NCBI GenBank assembly: GCA_902588315.1
Contig: CACIOP010000002.1
Span: 1 to 64,000 of the forward strand
Length of the DNA stretch: 64,000 nt
DNA from: an uncultured Pelagibacteraceae bacterium
GTDB lineage: Bacteria; Pseudomonadota; Alphaproteobacteria; Pelagibacterales; Pelagibacteraceae
Direction: 5' to 3'
The first letter of the stretch is position 1; each line of letters opens with the position of its first letter. The notes under the pieces are model-generated. The model was not told the origin of the DNA, did not search any database, and saw only the letters and a list, made by a program, of their open reading frames with translations. Of the stretch, positions 43,590 through 52,508 are shown piece by piece. The translations under genes and the position numbers were made by a program.

Positions 43590-44920
43590 TAGCAGAATTA
43601 ATTGATCCAGCCATTTTAGGATTTATTTTAGTTGGTGTAATGCTTTTTGCAATATTTGTAGGATTTCCTATTTCATTTACTTTGATATTCTTAGGCTTTG
43701 TTTTTGGATACTTGGGATTTGGAAAATTAGTCTTTTATTTAATGACCCTCCAGTTCTCGATGGTTATGACCGAACAAACTCTCGCCGCTGTCCCGCTCTT
43801 TGTCTTTATGGGAATTATGATGGAACAAGCAGGATTAATGGAAAGATTGTTTTCTTCATTCCAAATGATGTTAGCTAAAGTAAGAGGTTCTTTGTATTAT
43901 GCAGTTTTATTTGTCTCAGTTATTTTTGCTGCAGCAACGGGAATTGTTGGTGCATCAGTTACTATTCTTGGAATTATGGCTGCAAAATCAATGAATAGGT
44001 CGGGCTATGATGTAAGACTTGCGGCAGGTACAATTACTGCCGGAGGAACTTTAGGAATTTTAATACCACCAAGTATTATGCTTGTTGTAATGGGTCCAAT
44101 AATGGAGATACCTGTAATTGACTTATTTGCAGCTGCTATTATTCCAGGAATTCTTTTAGCAGGTTTATACGCGGGTTACACAACGATTAGATGTATGATT
44201 AATCCTAAGTTAGGACCTGTAATTCCTGAAGAAATGAGATCAGCAAGCATGAAAGAGGTTTGGATTGAGTTCTTTTTAGGTTTAGTTCCTCCTGCAGCTC
44301 TAGTTTTTGCTGCATTAGGGAGTATTTTATTTGGCTTTGCAACCCCAACAGAAGCAGCTGGTTGTGGTGCAATGGGAGCATTATTACTTTCATTAGCATA
44401 TAAAAAATTAACTTTATCAAAGCTTCAAGAAGCACTTGTTAAAACTTTAGAAATTACAGCTTTAATTATGGTTTTAGTTGCTGCTTCAAACTTTTTTGGT
44501 GCTGTCTTTGCGAGATTAGGAACACCTACTTTGTTAACAGAATTTTTATTAGGGTTAGAGATGAATAAATATTTCATTCTAGCAATTGTAATGGTAGCAA
44601 TATTTTTGTTAGGCTGGCCATTAGAATGGGTTCCAATTGTGATGATCATTGTACCAATAATTTTACCTTTGGTTGAAGCATTAGGTTTCAATTTAACTTG
44701 GTTTGCAATTCTAGTTGCAGTCAATCTCCAGACCGCCTGGCTATCTCCACCCGTAGCATTATCAGCATATTTTTTAAAAGGTGTAGTTCCAGAGTGGGAT
44801 TTAAAAGATATTTATTACGGAATGATGCAATTTATGGTTCTACAAGTAATAGGTTTAATTTTAATAATTATATTTCCTCAGATTGCCCTATGGTTACCAA
44901 CTCTCTTATATGGACAGTAG
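43586..44920 (+). CDS. dctM: TRAP transporter large membrane subunit DctM
   Basis: 444 residues with about twelve helices. IMAAKSMNRSGYDVRLAAG, GGTLGILIPPSIMLVVMG and TEAAGCGAMGAL are conserved DctM blocks. It is the sodium-driven transport channel. Two short internal stretches (43744-43807 and 44718-44754) have codons far richer in C and G than the rest of the gene, although the amino acids fit the family. Confidence 0.93.
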   Translation: MIAELIDPAILGFILVGVMLFAIFVGFPISFTLIFLGFVFGYLGFGKLVFYLMTLQFSMVMTEQTLAAVPLFVFMGIMMEQAGLMERLFSSFQMMLAKVRGSLYYAVLFVSVIFAAATGIVGASVTILGIMAAKSMNRSGYDVRLAAGTITAGGTLGILIPPSIMLVVMGPIMEIPVIDLFAAAIIPGILLAGLYAGYTTIRCMINPKLGPVIPEEMRSASMKEVWIEFFLGLVPPAALVFAALGSILFGFATPTEAAGCGAMGALLLSLAYKKLTLSKLQEALVKTLEITALIMVLVAASNFFGAVFARLGTPTLLTEFLLGLEMNKYFILAIVMVAIFLLGWPLEWVPIVMIIVPIILPLVEALGFNLTWFAILVAVNLQTAWLSPPVALSAYFLKGVVPEWDLKDIYYGMMQFMVLQVIGLILIIIFPQIALWLPTLLYGQ

Positions 44921-44945
44921 AATTTATTAGTTTAAAATAAATTTA

Positions 44946-46403
44946 GTGAATCAGCCAAAAGTAAAATACTCTCTTTCTAATTGGGATTTAGTCACAGTTA
45001 ATCCAAATTATAAAACTTGGAATTGGAAAGATCTATTTTGTTTTTGGGGAGCAAATGTACAGAGTGTAATTGGTTTTTCATTAATATCTTCTTTATACCT
45101 AATGTATAGTTTAAATATATTTGTAGTTTTTTTTGGAATAATATTGGGATCTTTTTTTGTTTATTTATTTTCAAATATTATTGGAAAACCCTCCCAAAAA
45201 TTTGGTTTACCATTTGCAGTATTGCTTAGATCCTCACTAGGATTTAATGGTGCTAAATTTTTTGGGTTAATCAGAAGTTTAGTTGGAATATTTTTATTTG
45301 GAATTCAAACTTATTTTTTATCTAAAATTTTAGTTTACTTAATTAGAATAGCAATTTTTTCTGTAGATAATTCTTTATTACAGCAGGAAATATTTATTTT
45401 TTATTATTTTGGGATGAACATTATTGATTGGTCTGCAATAATAATCACAATTATTTTACAGACTTTGTTTTTTACTATTGGGATGCAGTATAATAAGAAA
45501 ATAATTAATTTTTCAGCAATGGCAGTCTATGCTGGTTTGTTGATTTTTTTCTTTGTTGTTTTATTAAGTGATGTAAAAATAACTACCGAAGCATTTTCAA
45601 ATATTTTCAATTTCAATAATTTTTTAGATGTTGATAATTTAGCACCTTTATTGACTGTTGCAGGAACAATATTTGCATATTTTTCAATTTTAATAATTAG
45701 TTTTGGTGATTTTTCTAGATATGTAAAAAATGAGAAAGAATTAAAAAAAGGAAACTTAAGTTTAATTTTGAATTTAATTATTTTTTCTTTTTTTTCAGTA
45801 TTTATAGTTATAGGTTCTGATGTTTTCCTTAATCAAAAATTTTCAGATATAGATAGAATTTTTACTAATCCAACAGATATAGTTGGTAAGTTTGACAACA
45901 TACAAATAACAATAATTGTCCTATTTTTTATTATAATTGCTTCAGCTTCTACAAATTTAGTTGCTAATTTCATCCCATCTCAATACTCTCTAATAAATTT
46001 TGCTCCCTCAATATTAACCTTAAAAAGTGCTAGTTATTTAATTGCCTTTTTTGGTTTGTTGATCGCAATCTTCTGGCTGACTATATTGAGCCAAATAGGA
46101 ATTTTATCATTTGTTGATACTTTTGGTGCTTTCTTTGGTCCTTTATTTGGAGTAATGGCAGCTGATTATTATTTAATTAAAAATCAAGAATTAAGCAATA
46201 AAGATCTATATTCTATAGACAAAGAGAGTGCTTATTATTATTCAGGTGGTTGGCATATAAAAGGTGTTTATTCTTTAATATTAGGATTTATTTTTTCAGC
46301 GTCAACAATTTGGAATACTAATTTAATGTTTTTACAATCTTATGCTTGGATAATAGGTGCATTTGTTGCCTGGATAACATACTACTTGTTAGCAAAAAAA
46401 TAA
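44946..46403 (+). CDS. NCS1 family nucleobase/hydantoin:cation symporter
   Basis: 485 residues starting with GTG 44946, with twelve hydrophobic helices. The start (KVKYSLSNWDLVTVNPNYKTWNWKD cut across residues 5-29) and WGANVQSVIGF are those of NCS1 permeases; FGDFSRYVKNEKELKKGNL is the conserved loop in the middle. NCS1 carriers take up cytosine, allantoin, hydantoins or similar compounds. It follows dctM by 25 bases and precedes an SDR gene by 6, perhaps for a nitrogen compound handled with that enzyme. Confidence 0.86.
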   Translation: MNQPKVKYSLSNWDLVTVNPNYKTWNWKDLFCFWGANVQSVIGFSLISSLYLMYSLNIFVVFFGIILGSFFVYLFSNIIGKPSQKFGLPFAVLLRSSLGFNGAKFFGLIRSLVGIFLFGIQTYFLSKILVYLIRIAIFSVDNSLLQQEIFIFYYFGMNIIDWSAIIITIILQTLFFTIGMQYNKKIINFSAMAVYAGLLIFFFVVLLSDVKITTEAFSNIFNFNNFLDVDNLAPLLTVAGTIFAYFSILIISFGDFSRYVKNEKELKKGNLSLILNLIIFSFFSVFIVIGSDVFLNQKFSDIDRIFTNPTDIVGKFDNIQITIIVLFFIIIASASTNLVANFIPSQYSLINFAPSILTLKSASYLIAFFGLLIAIFWLTILSQIGILSFVDTFGAFFGPLFGVMAADYYLIKNQELSNKDLYSIDKESAYYYSGGWHIKGVYSLILGFIFSASTIWNTNLMFLQSYAWIIGAFVAWITYYLLAKK

Positions 46404-46409
46404 TTTTTA

Positions 46410-47156
46410 ATGCACACATTTGATTTTAAAAATAGAACAGCTGTAGTTACTGGTGGAGCTCAAGGGTTTGGTTTAGATGTTGCAAAAAGATTTTTAGAGT
46501 CTGGTGCTAAAGTGTTTATATGGGATATAGATGAAAAGCTTCTTAAATCAGCATTTGATGAAGTAAAAAACCCTAACTTATTTTACAATGTAGTTGATAT
46601 ATCAAATTATCAAGATGTAGAGAAAAACGTTGCTGACATAACTTCAAAATCAAATATAGATATTTTAATCAATAATGCCGGGATAACAGGTCCTACAGGT
46701 CCTTTATGGGAGTATGATGTCGATATGTGGAATAAAATAGTCCAGATAAATTTAATGGGTACTTTCAACTGCTGCCGAGCAATTGTCCCAAATATGATTA
46801 AAAACAACTATGGAAGAATTGTTAATGTTGCTTCCGTTGCAGGCAAAGATGGTAATGCAAATGCAAGCGCGTATAGCTCAGGAAAAGCTGGCGCAATTGG
46901 GTTGACAAAAGCTTTGGGTAAAGAATTAGCTGACAAAGATATAGCTGTAAACGCTGTCACCCCAGCAGGTGCTAAAACTAGAATTTTAGATCAAATGAGT
47001 AAAGAGCATGTACAAAGAATGCTGTCAAAGGTGCCAAGAGGAAGATTTCTTGAAATACATGAATTTACCTCACTAGTTTGCTGGCTTTCTTCACAAGAAA
47101 ATACTTTTTCTACAGCTGCGGTATTTGATATCAGTGGTGGTAGATCTACATATTAG
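46410..47156 (+). CDS. Short-chain dehydrogenase/reductase (SDR, FabG-like)
   Basis: 248 residues. Cofactor motif TGGAQGFG (14-21), aspartate after the second strand (WDID, suggesting NAD), NNAG at 88-91 and the catalytic Ser142, Tyr155, Lys159 (AYSSGKA). The C-terminus FDISGGRSTY is typical of 3-ketoacyl reductase-like or sugar/polyol dehydrogenases. It is the last gene of the TRAP-NCS1 operon, so oxidation of an imported alcohol is likely. Confidence 0.9.
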   Translation: MHTFDFKNRTAVVTGGAQGFGLDVAKRFLESGAKVFIWDIDEKLLKSAFDEVKNPNLFYNVVDISNYQDVEKNVADITSKSNIDILINNAGITGPTGPLWEYDVDMWNKIVQINLMGTFNCCRAIVPNMIKNNYGRIVNVASVAGKDGNANASAYSSGKAGAIGLTKALGKELADKDIAVNAVTPAGAKTRILDQMSKEHVQRMLSKVPRGRFLEIHEFTSLVCWLSSQENTFSTAAVFDISGGRSTY

Positions 47157-47158
47157 TC

Positions 47159-47281
47159 TCAAAAATTTGAAACTATTTTTTGATCATTATTTTGATTTTT
47201 AATAGAATTTTTACCCATAACTGGTGCTGTGATCATTATTGACCAATATACAAGAAGAACAAACACAGAAATTATTTTCAT
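47159..47281 (-). CDS. Small exported or membrane peptide (40 aa)
   Basis: ATG 47281 to TGA 47159-47161, directly after the SDR gene on the opposite strand. The first 22 residues form a hydrophobic segment with a signal-like end (VYWSIMITAPVMGK), then a short polar tail rich in asparagine. It has no recognised family. It occupies most of the 214-base gap before the DUF3047 gene. Confidence 0.4.
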   Translation of the reverse strand: MKIISVFVLLVYWSIMITAPVMGKNSIKNQNNDQKIVSNF

Positions 47282-47370
47282 ATAGCTAATTTAACAATCA
47301 ATTTTGAATTTAGAATGTTGAAATTGTGACTGAATATTGAATTTATAAATAATCTATCTATAAGAAGAAC

Positions 47371-48021
47371 ATGTTAAAAATTTTTTATATTTTTATTACA
47401 TCATTAATCTTTCTTAGCTCTGCACATGCAGAAACTGTAAAAGTTTTTGAATTTACTGAAAAAGAACTATCAGCGCTTGAGATCCGTAAAGTAAGAGGAG
47501 CAGATAACAAGACTTTATATACTGTTGGATCAAATGAAAATGGTAATTATTTAAAAGCCGTAGCAGATAATGCTGCTTCAGGCCTAGGAAAAGAGATCAA
47601 AATTGACCTAAATAAAACACCTTTTATCAATATTACATGGAAAATTGAGAAAGACCTTCGTGGAATTAAAGAGAATACGAAAAAAGGTCATGATTATGCC
47701 GCCCGAGTTTTTGCGATTAAAAAAACTGGAGCTACACCTTTGTCAAATAGAGCAATTAATTATGTTTTTTCAAGTAATAGTGAAGTTGGTGAAAATAGAC
47801 CCAGTCCTTATACAAAAAAATCTATAGACAATGTATTAGCAACTACTAAAGACAATTTAAATGAATGGGTAACAGTAAAAGCCAATGTTAAGGAAGATTT
47901 TAAAAAATTTCATGATTTAGATGTAAATGAATTAGATGGCTTAGCTATAATGGCAGATACTGATAATTCTAAAATGAAATCAATTTCTTATTTTCAGAAT
48001 ATTTATTTTTCAGCAGATTAA
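47371..48021 (+). CDS. Exported DUF3047 family protein
   Basis: 216 residues with a signal peptide (FITSLIFLSSAHA). The domain is seen in ITWKIEKDLRG, DYAARVFAIKKTG, RAINYVFSSN and LDGLAIMADTDNSKM, the beta-rich blocks of DUF3047. The fold resembles carbohydrate-binding jelly rolls, but no activity is known. It stands alone with small ORFs on the opposite strand on both sides. Confidence 0.82.
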   Translation: MLKIFYIFITSLIFLSSAHAETVKVFEFTEKELSALEIRKVRGADNKTLYTVGSNENGNYLKAVADNAASGLGKEIKIDLNKTPFINITWKIEKDLRGIKENTKKGHDYAARVFAIKKTGATPLSNRAINYVFSSNSEVGENRPSPYTKKSIDNVLATTKDNLNEWVTVKANVKEDFKKFHDLDVNELDGLAIMADTDNSKMKSISYFQNIYFSAD

Positions 48022-48162
48022 TTACCATTTTAAATACTTTTTTAATCCAATACTTAAAAACGATAATAAAATAGCTGCAATAACATCAGCGATTGGAATT
48101 GCATTTGGAAATCCAAAGTTCCATAAAATTACACCAATTAACCAAATTATGTAAATTTTCAT
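48022..48162 (-). CDS. Small membrane protein (46 aa)
   Basis: ATG 48162 to TAA 48022-48024, abutting the 3' end of the DUF3047 gene on the other strand. Two hydrophobic helices (about residues 3-16 and 23-39) with a short middle turn (GFPNAIP) and a basic end. No family recognised. It uses most of the 198-base space before ybgC. Confidence 0.5.
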   Translation of the reverse strand: MKIYIIWLIGVILWNFGFPNAIPIADVIAAILLSFLSIGLKKYLKW

Positions 48163-48219
48163 CTTAGATATTCTATCTTAGTTTCTATTAAATTTTTATT
48201 TATTTGATATTATTAACTT

Positions 48220-48633
48220 ATGCATAAAAACTTTACTCATAATGTTAAAGTGTATTATGAGGATACAGACGCTGGTGGAGTCGTGTACTATGCTAATTAT
48301 TTAAAATATTTAGAAAGAGCTAGAACTGAAGCGTTATCAACTATTGGATTAAGCAATACAAAAATAAAAAATGATTTTGGTGCTCTAATCATTGTTAAAT
48401 CGTGCAATATTGAATATAAAAAATCTGCATATCTAGAAGATTATTTACAAATTAAATCTTTTGTTGAATCTATTTCAAAAACTTCTTTTTTAATGAATCA
48501 ATCAATATTTAAAGATGAGGAATTGATTGTAGAAGCTAAAATTCATCTAGTATTTATAAACGAAAAATTCAAACCAGTTAAAATTCCAGAAAAAATTTTA
48601 TCAGAATTTAAACCTTATACTTTAAGTTCATAG
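48220..48633 (+). CDS. ybgC: YbgC-type acyl-CoA thioesterase
   Basis: 137 residues, a single hotdog fold. VYYEDTDAGGVVYYANYLKY holds the catalytic Asp17, and LERARTEAL follows, as in YbgC. The enzyme hydrolyses short acyl-CoA or acyl-carrier thioesters and is often in the tol-pal operon, which is not in this window. It overlaps the convergent glycosylase gene by 26 bases. Confidence 0.92.
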   Translation: MHKNFTHNVKVYYEDTDAGGVVYYANYLKYLERARTEALSTIGLSNTKIKNDFGALIIVKSCNIEYKKSAYLEDYLQIKSFVESISKTSFLMNQSIFKDEELIVEAKIHLVFINEKFKPVKIPEKILSEFKPYTLSS

Positions 48634-49303
48634 TTATTTTTCTAGCTTTTTTAAATAAATCTACAATCATTCTTTCAGATACAAGCTTAGTATTTACATT
48701 TCTGGGGCTAGGGTGGTAACAGGCAATTAATTTAATATTTCCTGGAAGTAAATAGGATTTTCCATGAATAAATTTTATCTTTTCTTTTAAATTGTATTTT
48801 TTTTTATAAAATTTAACACAATTATCAAATGCGACTTTTCCTAATGCAATAATAGTTTTTAATTTTTTTAAATTATAAATCTCGCTATCAAAGTATTTTG
48901 AACAATTATTAAGCTCTTCTATTTTAGGTTTGTCTCCAGGAGGAACACATTTTAAAATATTAGTTATATATGTCGATTTTAATTTGAGACCATCATTTAG
49001 ATTTTCTGAATTTGGTTGGTTTGAAATTTTAGCTTTAAATAAACATTTAAATAAAAAATCTCCAGATTTATCACCTGTGAATGCTCTTCCTGTTCGTATG
49101 CCTCCATGTGCTGCTGGGGCCAATCCAATTATTAAAATTTTTGCATCAATTTCGCCAAAACCTGTAACTGGTTTTCCCCAGTAAGTTTCATTTATGTTTT
49201 GCTTCCTTTTTTCTGTTGAAATTTTTTTCACAAAATTAACAAGCCTTGGACATTTTTTACATTTAAGAATTGTTTTATTTAAACTATCTATTTTAATATT
49301 CAT
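48608..49303 (-). CDS. Family-5 uracil-DNA glycosylase (UdgB-like)
   Basis: 231 residues. The family-5 site motif GLAPAAHGGIRTGRAFTGD is clear: GLAPA takes the place of the GEAPG of family 4. Four cysteines for the Fe-S cluster are CKKCPRL near the start, CVPPGDKP and the late conserved cysteine, and the distal motif is CYHPSPRNV. It removes uracil and other deaminated bases from DNA. It overlaps the 3' end of ybgC by 26 bases. Confidence 0.9.
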   Translation of the reverse strand: MNIKIDSLNKTILKCKKCPRLVNFVKKISTEKRKQNINETYWGKPVTGFGEIDAKILIIGLAPAAHGGIRTGRAFTGDKSGDFLFKCLFKAKISNQPNSENLNDGLKLKSTYITNILKCVPPGDKPKIEELNNCSKYFDSEIYNLKKLKTIIALGKVAFDNCVKFYKKKYNLKEKIKFIHGKSYLLPGNIKLIACYHPSPRNVNTKLVSERMIVDLFKKARKITMNLKYKV

Positions 49304-49305
49304 AA

Positions 49306-49863
49306 ATGAAAATTTTAAATTATTTAGTCATAATATTTATATGCATTAATCCCTCAGTTAAAGCAGATTCAAAAAAAACTTTTATTGATGAATTGCAAAA
49401 GGGTGGAAAATTAATTTTCATAAGACATGCTTATGCCCCTGGTGGCGGCGATCCAGATAATTTCGATATTAAAGATTGTACAACTCAAAGAAATTTAAGT
49501 GATAGTGGTAGAGTTCAATCACAAAAAATTGGCAATTTTTTTAAGAAAAATAAAATTTCAATTGGAAAAGTTTATTCTAGTGAATGGTGTCGATGTAAAG
49601 AAACAGCATCTATTGCATTTAAAGAATATGAAACTAAAAATTTTCTAAATTCATTTTTTAGCACAAAATTTGCCAATAATAGAAAAAAGCAAATTATTGA
49701 TTTTGATAAATTTATTAGTACTTGGGACAAAGATCAAAATTTAGTTTTTGTTACACATTATGTAGTGATTTCTGAAATTTTAAATTATGCACCATCATCT
49801 GGAGAGATTGTTGTTTCGGATAAAAGTTTAAAAGTTATTGATACTTTAGAAATTGAATATTAA
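49306..49863 (+). CDS. Exported histidine phosphatase family protein
   Basis: 185 residues with a signal peptide (NYLVIIFICINPSVKA). The branch 2-like catalytic motif is FIRHAYAPGGGDP (Arg40-His41), RNLSDSGRVQSQKIG follows, SSEWCRCKETA gives the second arginine region and VTHYVVI the second histidine. It would remove phosphate from a periplasmic substrate. It is divergent from the glycosylase gene with a 2-base gap. Confidence 0.87.
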   Translation: MKILNYLVIIFICINPSVKADSKKTFIDELQKGGKLIFIRHAYAPGGGDPDNFDIKDCTTQRNLSDSGRVQSQKIGNFFKKNKISIGKVYSSEWCRCKETASIAFKEYETKNFLNSFFSTKFANNRKKQIIDFDKFISTWDKDQNLVFVTHYVVISEILNYAPSSGEIVVSDKSLKVIDTLEIEY

Positions 49864-49874
49864 AGTAAATTATC

Positions 49875-50012
49875 ATGTCATCTAAAAGAGCAATGAGACA
49901 AGCACAAAAACAAGCATATGCAAAGCATCGTTCAAATATTACAAATAGTAGATTTGAATTTAAAAAAAAATTTATTACTAAAAACAAAGAAGAAAAAAAA
50001 AATAAAAACTAA
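49875..50012 (+). CDS. Small basic protein (45 aa)
   Basis: ATG 49875, 11 bases after the phosphatase gene, runs 45 codons to TAA 50010-50012, overlapping the convergent gene end by 4 bases. The protein has 15 lysine or arginine residues and no hydrophobic helix (MSSKRAMRQAQKQAYAKH at the start). It could bind RNA or DNA. No family recognised. Confidence 0.5.
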   Translation: MSSKRAMRQAQKQAYAKHRSNITNSRFEFKKKFITKNKEEKKNKN

Positions 50013-50431
50013 CTTTCTTGATCAAATTTCTCTATTTTTTTACAATCAGAGATTTTAGATAAACTTTCGACATCATTCAAAACAGCCTTAACAAATACTT
50101 CTGGTTTATCTTTTTCAAATAAAATTTGAGTATAAAACTGAGGATACCCATGTTTTAATGTAAGTATTTTTCCATTTTCCTCATAAATATTTCTCACATA
50201 GGAGTTTTTCTTTTTTACGCTTAAATCAGTGATTTTATATTTTTGATAAGTTTTTTCATTATAAACGTAATTACGTGTCATAATTAGTTCATTGAGATTT
50301 AAAATATATTCATTTTTTAAAAAACCGTCCTCTTTATGATCACATTTACTCAAAACAATTATTTCTGAGTGAGAATTAAAGGATATAAAAAAAAATGATA
50401 AAAAAAATATTAAAAACTTATTTTCTCTCAT
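50009..50431 (-). CDS. Uncharacterised exported protein (140 aa)
   Basis: From ATG 50431 the protein has a signal peptide (FLIFFLSFFFISFNSHSE) and a small beta-rich domain with two cysteines (SKCDHKEDG and SDCKKIE) that may form a disulfide. A TTG start at 50443 is possible but less likely. It overlaps the small membrane ORF upstream by 14 bases. I do not recognise the family. Confidence 0.65.
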   Translation of the reverse strand: MRENKFLIFFLSFFFISFNSHSEIIVLSKCDHKEDGFLKNEYILNLNELIMTRNYVYNEKTYQKYKITDLSVKKKNSYVRNIYEENGKILTLKHGYPQFYTQILFEKDKPEVFVKAVLNDVESLSKISDCKKIEKFDQES

Positions 50432-50591
50432 TTTTGTCAACAAAAAATAAAGCTATAATAAATATTACAGTCCAAGCAAATACAGACAATGTTTTTAATG
50501 GGGTTGTATCTGCTCCCCAAACATCAAAGAATAAAGCGCCAATAATTATCCCTATAGCATAGATAATACTTACAATTTTAACTTTACTCAT
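50418..50591 (-). CDS. Small two-helix membrane protein (57 aa)
   Basis: ATG 50591 to TAA 50418-50420. Helices at about residues 5-22 and 35-51 flank a loop with FDVWGADTTPLK. It starts 6 bases after the DUF1289 gene end and overlaps the exported protein gene, so three minus-strand genes form a unit. No family recognised. Confidence 0.58.
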   Translation of the reverse strand: MSKVKIVSIIYAIGIIIGALFFDVWGADTTPLKTLSVFAWTVIFIIALFFVDKNERK

Positions 50592-50597
50592 ATTTTA

Positions 50598-50849
50598 TCA
50601 ATCTTTGATTAAGTTTTTCTTAAAAAGTGACATGCCATTCTTGATTTTATAAGAGTACGATTCTTTAAAACTCTCAAGCTGCCAACCAGTAAGCCTTTTT
50701 TCAATTTGAATTATATTTTCTTTTTTCCAATCATCAGTTGTTTCTTCCAGTTTCCAAAGTCTTTTTTCCTCATTACTTCTTCCACAGCCATAACAATAGC
50801 CTGTTGATGGATCAGTTTTACAAATACTTATACATGGTGAAATAATCAT
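50598..50849 (-). CDS. DUF1289 family protein
   Basis: 83 residues. The DUF1289 signature is the four-cysteine set CISIC (Cys6, Cys10) and GYCYGCGRS (Cys19, Cys22), followed by WKKEN-type helix and RLTGWQ. The cysteines suggest metal or Fe-S binding. The function of the family is not established. It is the first gene of a leftward unit, upstream of two small exported or membrane proteins. Confidence 0.82.
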   Translation of the reverse strand: MIISPCISICKTDPSTGYCYGCGRSNEEKRLWKLEETTDDWKKENIIQIEKRLTGWQLESFKESYSYKIKNGMSLFKKNLIKD

Positions 50850-50950
50850 TTTTTATAAATTAGTATAAATTTTATTAGATAAATAGATAATTTTTTAACA
50901 ATTGTCATTGGACAAATAGTTTCAATAATATATAAAACCTCGTAATTTGT

Positions 50951-51035
50951 GGGGCGATGGCGGAATTGGTAGACGCGTTGGTCTTAGGAACCAATATGGC
51001 AACATGTGAAGGTTCGAGTCCTTTTCGCCCTACCA
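50951..51035 (+). tRNA. trnL-UAG: tRNA-Leu (anticodon UAG)
   Basis: GGGGCGA (50951-50957) pairs with TCGCCCT (51025-51031) with one G-U pair; CCA is encoded at 51033-51035. The anticodon stem TTGGT/ACCAA encloses the loop CTTAGGA, giving TAG. A short variable arm and the T-loop GGTTCGAGTCC follow. The 85-base length fits a class II leucine tRNA. It lies 10 bases before the tig start. Confidence 0.95.
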
Positions 51036-51045
51036 TTAAGATATT

Positions 51046-52476
51046 ATGAAAGTTACAGTAGAAAATAAAAAAGGTTTAAATAAAGATCTTAAAATTTTTA
51101 TCGATAAAGAGACAATGAACTCTTACATGGATGAAAAATATGAAGAGATTAAAAGTACTGTAAACCTTAAAGGATTTAGACCAGGCAAAGTTCCAAAAGA
51201 AATTTTAAAAAGACAATTTGGTAAAGCAGTTTTTGGAGAAGTTTTAGATAAAGTTTTAAAAGAAACATCAACTAAAGCACTAGAAGAAAATAAAATTAAA
51301 CCAGCTGGTCAACCAAAGCTCGATTTAAAAACTTATGGTGAAGACAAAGATCTTGAGTATATTTTATCAGTAACGGAATTACCAAAAGTAGAAATAAAAT
51401 CTTTAGAAAATATTAAATTTGACGAATACACTGTAAAAATTGATGATAGTGAAACAGATAAAAGAATTAAAGAAATAGCCAAAAACCAACCTAATTTTAA
51501 AGAAGTAAGCGCTGATACAAAAGCCAAAAAAGGTGATTTAGTTTCTTTAGATTATAAAGCAACAGTTGATGGTAAGGATTTTAAAGGAAGTGAAGGAAAG
51601 AATACCCAGCTAACTCTAGGTAAAGATTTATTTTTAAAAGGTTTTGACGATCAATTGATTGGAGTTAAGAAAAATGATGAAAAAATTGTAGAAGCAACTT
51701 TGCCAGAAAACTTTCCAGAAAAAGAATTAGTAAATAAAAAAGCTAAATTTAATTGTAAAATTTTAAGTGTTAAGCAGTCAGAAGAGGTAAAAATTGATGA
51801 TGATTTTGCAAAAAATTTAGGTGCAAAAGATTTAAAAGATTTAAAAACACTAATCTCAAAACAAATTAATGATGAATATAAAAACTCTCTAGATCAATTA
51901 TCTAAAAATCAAATTTTAAAAGAAATAGAGAAAATTAAAGTAGACGAAGTTCCCAAAAATTTAGTTGAAGAAGAAGTGAAAATTCTTTCTCAAGGTATGC
52001 AAGAAGAAGAAGCTAAGAAAAATAAAAAAAATTTTGAAGAAAAAGCAAAAACAAGAATTAAAACTGGATTAATTTTAAATGAGTTTGGTGAGAAAAATCA
52101 AATAAAAGTAACAGAACAAGAAATTCAGGCAGAAGTACAAAAACAATTAAGAATGATGCCTGGCCAAGAAAAAATGGTTATGGATTTTTATCAAAAAAAT
52201 CCATCTGCATTAGCGAGTTTAAGAGGGACCGTATATGAAGAGAAAATTTTAAATTCAATTAAAGAAAAAGGTAAACCAAATAAGAAAGAAATTTCAAAAG
52301 AAGAAGCTGAGAAAATCTTAAAAGAAGCGCATAAGCATGATCATAGCCATATAGAAGAAAAAAAAGAAACTAAGAAAAAATCACACACAACATCTGCGAA
52401 AGAAAAAAAAACGACAACAAAAAAGGCAAAATCAAAGCCGGCAGCCAAAAAGACAAAAAAAGTTAGCAAAAAGTAA
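51046..52476 (+). CDS. tig: Trigger factor
   Basis: 476 residues. The ribosome-binding loop is [11 protein letters not shown] (about residues 44-54), the peptidyl-prolyl isomerase domain begins near [15 protein letters not shown] (about 165-179) and a long helical chaperone arm follows. It ends in a lysine-rich low-complexity tail of about 60 residues ([20 protein letters not shown] then K/T/A repeats), longer than usual. It binds nascent chains at the ribosome exit. It heads a tig-clpP-clpX-lon order shared with many proteobacteria. Confidence 0.95.
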   Translation: MKVTVENKKGLNKDLKIFIDKETMNSYMDEKYEEIKSTVNLKGFRPGKVPKEILKRQFGKAVFGEVLDKVLKETSTKALEENKIKPAGQPKLDLKTYGEDKDLEYILSVTELPKVEIKSLENIKFDEYTVKIDDSETDKRIKEIAKNQPNFKEVSADTKAKKGDLVSLDYKATVDGKDFKGSEGKNTQLTLGKDLFLKGFDDQLIGVKKNDEKIVEATLPENFPEKELVNKKAKFNCKILSVKQSEEVKIDDDFAKNLGAKDLKDLKTLISKQINDEYKNSLDQLSKNQILKEIEKIKVDEVPKNLVEEEVKILSQGMQEEEAKKNKKNFEEKAKTRIKTGLILNEFGEKNQIKVTEQEIQAEVQKQLRMMPGQEKMVMDFYQKNPSALASLRGTVYEEKILNSIKEKGKPNKKEISKEEAEKILKEAHKHDHSHIEEKKETKKKSHTTSAKEKKTTTKKAKSKPAAKKTKKVSKK

Positions 52477-52508
52477 TCTCAAGTTGTATAAGTAGAACGA
52501 ATCAACTT

